Positions 1-5,379 of a DNA stretch of 6,707 bases are shown piece after piece (position 1 is the stretch's first letter; every line of letters starts with the position of its first letter). The notes beneath the pieces were generated by a model that ran no database searches, was not told the DNA's origin, and saw only the letters and a program-made list of their open reading frames with translations. The stretch is taken from contig CALLAV010000265.1 in the NCBI GenBank assembly GCA_938001995.1, positions 1 through 6,707 on the forward strand, given 5' to 3'. The DNA is from an uncultured Amylibacter sp. (lineage in GTDB: Bacteria; Pseudomonadota; Alphaproteobacteria; Rhodobacterales; Rhodobacteraceae). The position numbers and the translations under genes are program-made.

Positions 1-692
1 GCCTTAACCGTCGCATCGATCCAATCTTGCGCAGGCTTGCCATCAATTTCCACACCATCCACAGGCGCGCGCCCGCCGATGTCGGCATACTGTTCCAGCA
101 ACAAAACCTTCGCGCCTGATTGCCCCGCTTGCAGCGCAGCGGCCAAACCAGAAATCCCGCCACCCACGACCAAAACATCGCAATGGGCATAGAAATACTC
201 GTACCTATCCGCATCGCGATCTTCGGGATGGGGCGCAGGGCCAAGACCTGCCGCCTTGCGAATGATCGGCTCGAACAGATGCTTCCAAGCAGAGCGGGGC
301 GCCATGAAGGTTTTGTAATAAAAACCCGCAGGGAAAAACCGCGACATCATCTTGTTCACAGCGCCCACATCAAACTCAAGGCTCGGCCAATGGTTCTGCG
401 ATTTTGCTTCCAACCCGTCAAACAGCTCGGTCGTTGTGGCCCGTGCGTTCGGTTCGTATTTGCCGTGCTCGTTCAGCGCCACCAACGCATTCGGCTCTTC
501 CGGACCCGCCGCAACAATGCCGCGCGGACGGTGGTATTTGAAAGAACGCCCCACCAAAACTTGATCATTGGCGAGCAGAGCAGAGGCAAGCGTGTCCCCC
601 GCAAAACCCTGCAAGCGTTTGCCGTTCCAGTTAAATTCCACCTTCTGGCTGCGATCGATCAGGCGACCGCCATTTTGCAGACGTGTGCTCAT
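1..692 (-). CDS. soxA: Sarcosine oxidase alpha subunit, N-terminal part (runs off left edge)
   Basis: This is the first 230 residues of the large subunit of heterotetrameric sarcosine oxidase, which binds NAD+ and the folate that accepts the methyl group. The N-terminal ~100 residues resemble the 2Fe-2S-like fold of this family, with the conserved stretch FKYHRPRGIVAAGPEEPNAL at 51-70. That stretch has no cysteines, so no Fe-S cluster is expected, as is known for tetrameric sarcosine oxidase alpha chains. A Rossmann dinucleotide motif follows: VLVVGGGISG at 173-182, ending with an acidic residue at E200. The family is usually about 1000 residues, so roughly three quarters lies outside the window. 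The ATG start overlaps the soxD stop (ATGA, 689-692), implying translational coupling. Identity is supported by the upstream beta and delta subunit genes. The related hydrogen cyanide synthase and octopine oxidase alpha chains are less likely given the delta subunit. Confidence 0.93.
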   Translation of the reverse strand, partial: MSTRLQNGGRLIDRSQKVEFNWNGKRLQGFAGDTLASALLANDQVLVGRSFKYHRPRGIVAAGPEEPNALVALNEHGKYEPNARATTTELFDGLEAKSQNHWPSLEFDVGAVNKMMSRFFPAGFYYKTFMAPRSAWKHLFEPIIRKAAGLGPAPHPEDRDADRYEYFYAHCDVLVVGGGISGLAAALQAGQSGAKVLLLEQYADIGGRAPVDGVEIDGKPAQDWIDATVK

Positions 693-1015
693 TTCACAAA
701 TCCTTCCCAGTCAGGGCGTTTTGTTTTGATCTTTTTAATCAGGTCTTTCGGCGGCTCGAACGTTTGCGCCGAATAGGTCCCGAACACCTCTAGCGTCATG
801 GTACAACGCGCCGCATGGAACCACTTCCCGCAACCATTCACATGCCGCCAGCGTTCAAAATGAACCCCCTTGGCGTTCTTGCGCATGAACATATAAGTTT
901 CAAAGTTGTCATCCGAAGACCCCGCCCCATAGCGCGTGATGTGGGCCTCGCCCCCCGCACCCAGTTCAGTTTCTTCCGCAGCAATCCCGCAGTTCGGACA
1001 GGTTAAGAGTAGCAT
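689..1015 (-). CDS. soxD: Sarcosine oxidase delta subunit
   Basis: This is the small zinc-binding subunit of heterotetrameric sarcosine oxidase, 108 residues, the usual length. The zinc ligands known from solved structures are visible: C6 and C9 in LTCPNCG, then H58 and C62 in RHVNGCGKWF. The delta chain is structural in the alpha-beta-gamma-delta complex in the cytoplasm. The start is well supported: AAGGAG at 1023-1028 (minus strand) lies 7 nt before the ATG. The gene overlaps soxA by 4 nt, so the two are probably co-translated. It is separated from soxB by an unusually long gap of 205 nt, which contains a candidate gene on the other strand and alternative hairpins next to the soxD Shine-Dalgarno. 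The assignment is secure from the zinc motif and neighbours. Confidence 0.95.
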   Translation of the reverse strand: MLLLTCPNCGIAAEETELGAGGEAHITRYGAGSSDDNFETYMFMRKNAKGVHFERWRHVNGCGKWFHAARCTMTLEVFGTYSAQTFEPPKDLIKKIKTKRPDWEGFVK

Positions 1016-1026
1016 TGCGCGGCTCC

Positions 1027-1055
1027 TTGAAAATCAGCCTTTTCAACCGTATGTT
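1027..1055 (+). promoter_or_regulatory. Candidate sigma70 promoter for the small antisense gene
   Basis: TTGAAA at 1027-1032 and TATGTT at 1050-1055 are separated by 17 nt, matching the sigma70 consensus at 5/6 and 4/6 positions. Transcription would begin around 1062, essentially at the ATG at 1063, so the message would be leaderless. This would explain why that ATG has no properly spaced Shine-Dalgarno: GAAAGG ends only 1 nt before it. The -35 box overlaps the soxD ribosome-binding site on the other strand. This is a prediction from motif spacing only. Confidence 0.35.
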
Positions 1056-1059
1056 GAAA
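1027..1059 (-). promoter_or_regulatory. Alternative hairpins upstream of soxD
   Basis: Three related elements occur in a row: TTGAAAA (1027-1033), TTTTCAAC (1040-1047) and GTTGAAA (1053-1059). The middle element can pair with the left one (7 bp, 6-nt loop) or with the right one (7 bp, 5-nt loop), but not with both. In the soxB-to-soxD transcript, the last two bases of the soxD-proximal hairpin arm are the first two of the soxD Shine-Dalgarno AAGGAG (1023-1028). Choice of fold could therefore influence soxD translation. The stems are AT-rich and individually weak, so a regulatory role is inference. Confidence 0.3.
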
Positions 1060-1062
1060 GGT

Positions 1063-1212
1063 ATGGACATATTTTGGTTTATTTTGAAACTTTGGCCCGC
1101 ATGGCTTTTGCTTGCATTCACCATTTTTTGCATTCGCGGCGGATACAAACTCGACAAGCACGACAAAGGGAATGGTCGTGGCGGCGGCCCTACAGGCGGC
1201 CATTACTACTGA
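1063..1212 (+). CDS. Small single-span membrane protein, antisense within the sox operon
   Basis: This is a possible 49-residue protein of unknown function, encoded opposite to soxB and soxD in the gap between them. It has one clear hydrophobic segment at residues 4-24 (FWFILKLWPAWLLLAFTIFC), then IRGGYKLDKHDKG, and a glycine-rich tail ending GGGPTGGHYY. This layout of one helix followed by a charged, Gly-rich and aromatic end looks selected rather than accidental. The frame is also open upstream, to a TTG at 1015 and an ATG at 1051. The ATG at 1063 is chosen because a -10-like box ends 7 nt before it, fitting a leaderless message. The stop lies 8 nt from the soxB stop, tail to tail. A minus-strand frame over the same bases (1003-1221) is the alternative. 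It would fit the operon direction but reads as a low-quality Ala-rich and Lys-rich sequence. Confidence 0.55.
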   Translation: MDIFWFILKLWPAWLLLAFTIFCIRGGYKLDKHDKGNGRGGGPTGGHYY

Positions 1213-1220
1213 GCGCTCCA

Positions 1221-2468
1221 TCAGTGCGCCACCCCAGCAGCAACGCTCTCATCAATAAAGCGTCCTTCGATAAACCGCTCCATCCCGAACGGTGCGGCCA
1301 GCTCGCCCGGCTCGCCCTTCGCAACAGTTTCGGCAAACGCCCAACCAGACCCTGGAATCGCCTTAAACCCGCCTGTCCCCCAACCGCAGTTGATGAAACA
1401 GCCACCCAGTGGCGTTTTCCCAATAATCGGCGAACGATCCCCCGTCACATCCACGATACCACCCCACTGGCGTAGCATTTTCAAACGGGATATCATCGGG
1501 AAGGTCTCGGACAGCGCCCGTACCGTTTCTTCGATATGATGGAACGATCCGCGCTGGGTGTAGTTGTTGAACGCATCTGTCCCGCCGCCGATCACCATCT
1601 CACCTTTGTCAGATTGCGACAGATAGCCATGCACGGTGTTCGCCATGATCACCACATCCATGATCGGCTTGATCGGCTCTGACACCAGCGCTTGCAGCGC
1701 CACAGATTCCATCGGCAGACGGAACCCCGCCATATTGGCCAGCTCGCTGGAATGCCCAGCCACAACCATGCCCAGCTTCTTACACCCGATGTGACCCTTA
1801 GACGTTTCAATCCCCGTGACCTGACCATTCGCTTGGGTCACGCCTGTCACTTCGCATTTCTGAATGATGTCCATGCCCATGTCAGAACAAGCACGGGCAT
1901 AGCCCCAAGCCACCGCATCGTGCCGCGCCGTGCCACCACGGGGTTGCCACAGGCCGCCCAAAACAGGGAATCGTGGGCCTTTCAGCTCAATAATCGGGCA
2001 CAGTTCTTTGACCTTCTCAGGCCCAATCCACTGTGTCGCCACACCCTGCAACGCATTTGCGTGCGCCGTGCGCTGATAGCCGCGAATTTCGTGCTCTGTC
2101 TGCGCGAGCATGATCACCCCACGCGGCGAAAACATGACGTTGTAGTTCAGATCCTGAGACATAGTCTCGTACAAAGACCGCGCCTTTTCGTACAAAGCCG
2201 CTGACGGATCCTGCAAATAGTTCGAGCGGATGATCGTCGTATTCCGCCCCGTGTTGCCCCCACCAAGCCAGCCTTTTTCGATGATCGCCACATTGGTGAT
2301 GCCGTAATTCTTGCCCAGATAAAACGCCGTCGCCAACCCATGACCACCTGCGCCAACGATAATCACATCGTATTCTTTTTTCGGCTCTGGCGAACGCCAC
2401 GCGCGCTCCCATCCCGTGTGGTATCGGGCGGCTTCGCGGGCGATGGCAAAGGCGGAATAACGTCTCAT
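1221..2468 (-). CDS. soxB: Sarcosine oxidase beta subunit
   Basis: This is the catalytic flavoprotein subunit (415 residues, normal length) that oxidises sarcosine and hands the methylene group to tetrahydrofolate bound by the alpha subunit. It is a DAO-fold FAD protein with the dinucleotide motif VIIVGAGGHGLATAFYLG at 35-52, the acidic ribose-binding residue E64, and the family signature GGGNTGRNTTIIRSNYL at 69-85. H183 in RGGTARHDAVAW aligns with the histidine that carries covalent FMN in characterised tetrameric enzymes. The C-terminal motif INCGWGTGGFKAIPGSG at 359-375 is also typical of the family. The ATG is supported by CGGAG at 2477-2481, 8 nt upstream, and by the standard N-terminus MRRYSAFAIAREA. 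The start also overlaps the stop of a 21-codon upstream ORF (ATGA). soxB heads the operon. Confidence 0.96.
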   Translation of the reverse strand: MRRYSAFAIAREAARYHTGWERAWRSPEPKKEYDVIIVGAGGHGLATAFYLGKNYGITNVAIIEKGWLGGGNTGRNTTIIRSNYLQDPSAALYEKARSLYETMSQDLNYNVMFSPRGVIMLAQTEHEIRGYQRTAHANALQGVATQWIGPEKVKELCPIIELKGPRFPVLGGLWQPRGGTARHDAVAWGYARACSDMGMDIIQKCEVTGVTQANGQVTGIETSKGHIGCKKLGMVVAGHSSELANMAGFRLPMESVALQALVSEPIKPIMDVVIMANTVHGYLSQSDKGEMVIGGGTDAFNNYTQRGSFHHIEETVRALSETFPMISRLKMLRQWGGIVDVTGDRSPIIGKTPLGGCFINCGWGTGGFKAIPGSGWAFAETVAKGEPGELAAPFGMERFIEGRFIDESVAAGVAH

Positions 2469-2530
2469 AGGGCAGGCTCCGAAAAGAGTGGTATTTCAAC
2501 TGGATTTAAAGGGGCAACGGTGGCTGTCAT
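2465..2530 (-). CDS. Possible 21-codon upstream ORF coupled to soxB
   Basis: A short frame begins MTATVAPLNPVEI and ends FSEPAL, with its TGA overlapping the soxB ATG in the sequence ATGA. It has a good Shine-Dalgarno, AAGGGG at 2537-2542, 6 nt before the ATG. The peptide shows no membrane segment, no metal-binding motif and no run of a single amino acid typical of attenuator leaders. Its likely role, if translated, is to couple ribosome entry to soxB. The Shine-Dalgarno and AUG are both contained in a hairpin (2508-2543), suggesting that initiation here is controlled. soxB also has its own Shine-Dalgarno, so the upstream ORF need not be essential. I do not recognise the peptide as a known family. 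Confidence 0.4.
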   Translation of the reverse strand: MTATVAPLNPVEIPLFSEPAL

Positions 2531-2543
2531 CCGTATCCCCTTT
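2508..2543 (-). promoter_or_regulatory. Hairpin enclosing Shine-Dalgarno and AUG in the soxB leader
   Basis: In the soxB-strand RNA, AAAGGGG (2543-2537) pairs with CCCCTTT (2514-2508). After a 2x2 internal loop, ACGG (2534-2531) pairs with CCGT (2520-2517). The remaining 10-nt loop begins with the AUG of the upstream ORF at 2530-2528. The outer stem contains that ORF's Shine-Dalgarno. This is the layout of a translational switch or RNA thermometer. Read on the plus strand, the same stem is followed by TTTTT (2541-2545) and could instead act as an intrinsic terminator for transcripts running toward ccmI. Confidence 0.45.
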
Positions 2544-2567
2544 TTCCTGCGCTCGGGTATCAAAGCA

Positions 2568-2579
2568 TGCGACGTCGCA
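2568..2579. promoter_or_regulatory. 12-bp perfect palindrome, candidate operator
   Basis: TGCGACGTCGCA is a perfect inverted repeat in the divergent soxB/ccmI control region. Its half-site GTCGCA recurs in direct orientation at 2614-2619 and 2657-2662, about 40 and 43 bp further on. A dimeric transcription factor controlling soxB, ccmI or both could bind here. No regulator gene is present in the window, so the factor is unknown. GTCGCA also occurs by chance in coding parts of the window. Confidence 0.3.
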
Positions 2580-2640
2580 CACGCGATTCCCGACATTTGA
2601 GGTCTTTCAATTGGTCGCAGTCGGTTCACGGAAATGGGGT

Positions 2641-2669
2641 TTGCGATTGGGCGGCGGTCGCACTATGTG
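2641..2669 (+). promoter_or_regulatory. Weak candidate promoter for ccmI
   Basis: TTGCGA (2641-2646) and TATGTG (2664-2669) are spaced by 17 nt and sit 33 nt before the ccmI ATG, a reasonable distance. The -35 matches 4/6 and the -10 only 3/6, so this is tentative. One GTCGCA copy lies inside the spacer, which would be consistent with regulation if the repeat is an operator. Confidence 0.25.
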
Positions 2670-2702
2670 TCGGGGACCGTTCATTGGTGCAAAGGTGCGT
2701 GT

Positions 2703-3908
2703 ATGTTCTGGCTGATTGCCATCGGTCTTGTTGTGATTGTGGGCGTCCCGATGGGCGCGGTTTTGCTGCGCCGTGATCAAGTGTCGGTGAAGGCTGCCGA
2801 GCAAGATATGGGCATCTATAAAGACCAAATGAGCGAAGTGGACCGCGATCTGGCCCGTGGTGTGATCAACGAAGATGAAGCCAAGAATGCCCGCACCGAA
2901 GTGGCCCGTCGATTGCTGGCCGCTGACAAACGCGCAGCGACACAGGAAAGCGCGACCGCTGCGTCCTCTACGACCAATATGATTGGGGCTGGCATTGTTG
3001 GTCTGTCTTTGATTGGCGCGGTCTGGCTCTATACTGAAATTGGCGTTCCAGGGATGCGGGATTTGCCGCTGACAGAACGGCTTGCGGCTGAAAAAGCAGC
3101 CCGTGATGCCCGTCCCGATCAAACCATGGCAGAGGCAGCGGCCCCAAAACTGGATGTGGAAGCCGACGCCGATCACGAGAGCTTGGTGGCGCAATTGCGC
3201 GAAGCCGTGTCGCGCAATCCAGAGGATCCGACAGGTCTGCGCCTGCTGGTCGACAATGAGGCCCGTCTTGGCAATTTGATTGCAGCGCGCACCGCGCAGG
3301 AACAGTTGATGGCGGTGCTTGGGGATACAGCAAAACCTTCAGATTTCACCGATACGGGCGAAATAATGATCCTCGCAGCGGGTGGATATGTGTCGCCGCA
3401 AGCCGAAGCAGCGTTGGTTCAAGCGCTAAACCGCGACCCGCGTGACCCACGTGCGCGGTATTATTCTGGCCTTGCGTTGGCGCAAACAGGACGCCCAGAT
3501 GTGGCTTATCGCATGTGGTCCGCACTGTTGGAAGAAGGCCCCGATGACGCGCCTTGGATCCCACTAATCCAGTCGCAAATCGTTCAGGTTGCCCGTGCCG
3601 CTGGCATCCCTTTGACCACGCAAACCTTGCCGGGGCCATCCGCGGAAGACGTTGAAAATGCAAATGAAATGTCCACCGCGGACCGTGAAGAGATGATCCG
3701 CGGCATGGTTGCTGGCTTGTCCGATCGGCTTGCGACCGAAGGCGGCACACCTACCGAATGGGCGCGATTGATCCGTGCGTATGGTGTGCTCGGCGAACGG
3801 GGCAGCGCCAACACGGTTTGGAACGAGGCCAAAGAAACGTTCAAAGACAACGCAGAAGCCATGACCCTTTTAACCGAAGCCGCCCGCGCGGCGGAGATTG
3901 TCAATTGA
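2703..3908 (+). CDS. ccmI: Cytochrome c-type biogenesis protein CcmI (CycH)
   Basis: This is a membrane-bound chaperone of the cytochrome c maturation (System I) pathway, which holds apocytochrome c and delivers it to the CcmF/CcmH haem ligation complex. The protein is 401 residues with the expected layout. There is a first membrane helix at 2-22 (FWLIAIGLVVIVGVPMGAVLL), then a charged, probably coiled cytoplasmic loop with the family-typical VDRDLARGVINEDEA at 46-60. A second helix lies at about 93-111 and a TPR-like periplasmic domain follows from ~155 onward (for example LREAVSRNPEDPTGLRLLVD and ALNRDPRDPRARYYSGLAL). The frame is open upstream to an ATG at 2634, but 2703 is chosen. There the first helix starts immediately and AAAGG (2691-2695) lies 7 nt upstream. 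The stop overlaps the ruvX start. No other ccm genes are visible, in keeping with scattered ccm genes in this group. Confidence 0.92.
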   Translation: MFWLIAIGLVVIVGVPMGAVLLRRDQVSVKAAEQDMGIYKDQMSEVDRDLARGVINEDEAKNARTEVARRLLAADKRAATQESATAASSTTNMIGAGIVGLSLIGAVWLYTEIGVPGMRDLPLTERLAAEKAARDARPDQTMAEAAAPKLDVEADADHESLVAQLREAVSRNPEDPTGLRLLVDNEARLGNLIAARTAQEQLMAVLGDTAKPSDFTDTGEIMILAAGGYVSPQAEAALVQALNRDPRDPRARYYSGLALAQTGRPDVAYRMWSALLEEGPDDAPWIPLIQSQIVQVARAAGIPLTTQTLPGPSAEDVENANEMSTADREEMIRGMVAGLSDRLATEGGTPTEWARLIRAYGVLGERGSANTVWNEAKETFKDNAEAMTLLTEAARAAEIVN

Positions 3909-4387
3909 CCCCGCCATTTGAAGACGCGGTAGAGTTCATCGCAGCGCTGCCAGCACATGCGCCTTTGCTCGGCCTCGATCTTGGGGACAAAACCATTGGC
4001 ATCGCGCTATGCGATACGCTTTGGTCCATTGCCACACCGCGCGAAACGATCAAACGTAAGAAATTTGGCGTGGATGCGACCGCACTGGAAGCCATCATCG
4101 ACGACACCCACGCGAAGGGTCTGATCCTCGGGCTGCCCCGCAACATGGACGGGTCCGAAGGGCCACGTTGCCAGAAAACCCGTGCGTTTGCGCGCAACTT
4201 TGCCCAGCGCCGTGACTTGCCTGTGCTGTTGTGGGATGAACGCTTGTCCACAGTCGCCGCCGAACGTGCGCTGCTTGAAGCGGACACGTCCCGGGCCAAA
4301 CGGGCCGAAGTCATCGATCACGTCGCCGCTGGCTATATCCTGCAAGGCGCGTTAGATCGCTTTGCACACATCAAAAGGAACGGCTGA
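3905..4387 (+). CDS. ruvX: RuvX/YqgF family nuclease (putative Holliday junction resolvase / pre-16S rRNA nuclease)
   Basis: This 160-residue RNase H-fold protein is of the usual family length. Members are annotated as Holliday junction resolvases, and E. coli YqgF is implicated in maturation of the 16S rRNA 5' end. Conserved elements are LLGLDLGDKTIGIALCD at 21-37 with acidic D25, GLILGLPRNMDGSEGPRCQ at 72-90, LLWDERLSTVAAERAL at 108-123 with E112, and VIDHVAAGYILQ at 137-148 with D138. These are the expected metal-binding acidic residues. The start is TTG at 3905, overlapping the ccmI stop in TTGA, with GGAG at 3893-3896, 8 nt upstream. No in-frame ATG lies between this TTG and the DxGxKxxGxA motif. 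Co-translation with ccmI and with the following DUF1289 gene is likely. Confidence 0.93.
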   Translation: MTPPFEDAVEFIAALPAHAPLLGLDLGDKTIGIALCDTLWSIATPRETIKRKKFGVDATALEAIIDDTHAKGLILGLPRNMDGSEGPRCQKTRAFARNFAQRRDLPVLLWDERLSTVAAERALLEADTSRAKRAEVIDHVAAGYILQGALDRFAHIKRNG

Positions 4388-4605
4388 TGGATGAAGTATG
4401 GAAACGCAACGAGGTCGACAGTCCCTGCGTCAAAATATGTGTTGTCCACCCCGAAGCCCGCCTGTGCATTGGCTGTTACAGATCGCTTGATGAAATTGCG
4501 CAGTGGTCGAAAATGTCCGAAGACGAGCGCGCCCGCGTCAAAGCAGAGTTGCCTGCGCGCGAACCTCAATTGCGTGGAAAACGGCGTGGTCGCCGTCACG
4601 GATAA
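4387..4605 (+). CDS. DUF1289 family Cys4 protein
   Basis: This 72-residue protein matches the DUF1289 pattern: SPCVKICVVHPEARLCIGC at 12-30, with C14, C18, C27 and C30 set to bind a metal, probably zinc or an Fe-S cluster. It is followed by YRSLDEIAQWSKMSEDER at 31-48, which is the typical YRTLDEIA.W...s..e. portion of the family. The C-terminus is strongly basic (LRGKRRGRRHG), which could favour nucleic acid contact, though no function is established. The ATG overlaps the ruvX TGA by one base (TGATG) and has AAAAGGA at 4373-4379, 7 nt upstream. Translational coupling to ruvX is therefore likely. I know of no defined biochemical role for this family. Confidence 0.88.
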   Translation: MDEVWKRNEVDSPCVKICVVHPEARLCIGCYRSLDEIAQWSKMSEDERARVKAELPAREPQLRGKRRGRRHG

Positions 4606-4622
4606 GCGCACAATTCTGTCAG

Positions 4623-4651
4623 ATGACAACCTCTTAAAATTGGGTTAAGAT
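4623..4651 (+). promoter_or_regulatory. Candidate sigma70 promoter of the aspartic protease gene
   Basis: ATGACA (4623-4628) and TAAGAT (4646-4651) are 17 nt apart, matching consensus at 5/6 and 4/6. They lie in the 84-bp gap before the protease gene, placing the predicted transcript start near 4658, about 30 nt before the ATG. The box region also carries an inverted repeat, CTTAA-N7-TTAAG (4633-4649), covering the spacer and part of the -10. That is where a repressor could block RNA polymerase. Confidence 0.45.
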
Positions 4652-4689
4652 ACCCTACATACAGGTGACATTCGTCAAGGACACACATC

Positions 4690-5379
4690 ATGCGGTGGAT
4701 TTATTTCGCCATTCTGGCCGTGCTCGGCATTGTATTCTGGCGCAAAGACGTCCAGTTGGTAGATCTTATTTTGAATGCGAATTTAAGATGGTCTCTGGCG
4801 GTTGCGCTGTTTCTGGGCGGCATTATCGTGGGCCAACTTATCGTTGGCTACAAACCCGGTAACAACACAGGGCGCTTTGCGTTTTGGGGTGTTTTTGTGG
4901 CCATGCTCCTCGGCCTGTTGGAATATTCGGTTGAATGGCGGCAGAAAACGCTGATCGCCAACAACGAGACAGTTGTACTGTCTGCGGCATCTGTGGAAAC
5001 AGTGTCCCAGCATTTTATCACGATGCAAGACGGGCTATTTGAAACAAATGTAAAGATAAACAATATGCAGACCAAAGCGCTGATCGATACAGGTGCATCG
5101 CTGGTTTTGCTGAACTATGAAACCGCGACGGCTGCGGGGATTGATACGGACGCGCTCGATTATAGCACCCCTGTGCGCACAGCCTCTGGCCTGTTGGATA
5201 TCGCCACTGTGACCCTGTCCGAAGTGCGCGTCGGCACGCACATTGTCGCAAAAAATGTAGAGGCTGCGGTTACGCCGAAAGGCCTTGATCATTCAAATCT
5301 TCTGGGCAGCAGCTTTCTATCCCAACTGGACGAAGCGGTTGTGACAAAAGGTCAGATTATCCTAAAGCAAACTCGCTAA
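4690..5379 (+). CDS. Membrane-anchored retropepsin-like aspartic protease (TIGR02281 type)
   Basis: This is a 229-residue protein with three predicted N-terminal membrane helices, at about 3-17, 34-53 and 63-79. A soluble retropepsin-like domain follows. The active-site motif is ALIDTGASLVLL at 130-141, with catalytic D133 in DTGA. The downstream flap-strand motif SNLLGSSFLSQL at 202-213 corresponds to the hydrophobic-hydrophobic-Gly signature of clan AA proteases. Single-domain enzymes of this kind act as dimers. After an odd number of helices the domain probably faces the periplasm. Relatives include alphaproteobacterial periplasmic proteases such as Caulobacter PerP, but the substrate here is unknown. 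AAGGA at 4677-4681, 8 nt before the ATG, supports the start. The gene has its own candidate promoter and its TAA overlaps the stop of the converging dioxygenase gene. Confidence 0.88.
   Translation: MRWIYFAILAVLGIVFWRKDVQLVDLILNANLRWSLAVALFLGGIIVGQLIVGYKPGNNTGRFAFWGVFVAMLLGLLEYSVEWRQKTLIANNETVVLSAASVETVSQHFITMQDGLFETNVKINNMQTKALIDTGASLVLLNYETATAAGIDTDALDYSTPVRTASGLLDIATVTLSEVRVGTHIVAKNVEAAVTPKGLDHSNLLGSSFLSQLDEAVVTKGQIILKQTR

Noticed and set aside
120..776. Long plus-strand open frame of 218 codons opposite soxA and soxD
   Set aside because: It lies wholly antisense to two secure genes, is Arg-rich and domain-free, and is the usual shadow of GC-rich codon use.
1003..1221. Minus-strand frame starting in TGATG with the soxB stop and reaching into soxD
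   Set aside because: It would fit the operon neatly, but its sequence is compositionally poor with no convincing domain, and the plus-strand frame over the same bases reads much more like a protein. It is kept as the alternative to the antisense gene.
1692..2204. Plus-strand open frame of 170 codons opposite soxB
   Set aside because: Antisense to the conserved soxB core, rich in Arg and His, with no recognisable motif.
2634..2702. Upstream extension of ccmI to an in-frame ATG
   Set aside because: The added 23 residues are Arg/Gly-rich and would bury the N-terminal membrane helix. The ATG at 2703 has a better ribosome-binding site.
2469..2702. Known glycine or tetrahydrofolate riboswitch upstream of soxB
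   Set aside because: Considered because of the pathway, but I could not recognise the conserved core sequences of either class. A covariance-model search would be needed to exclude them.
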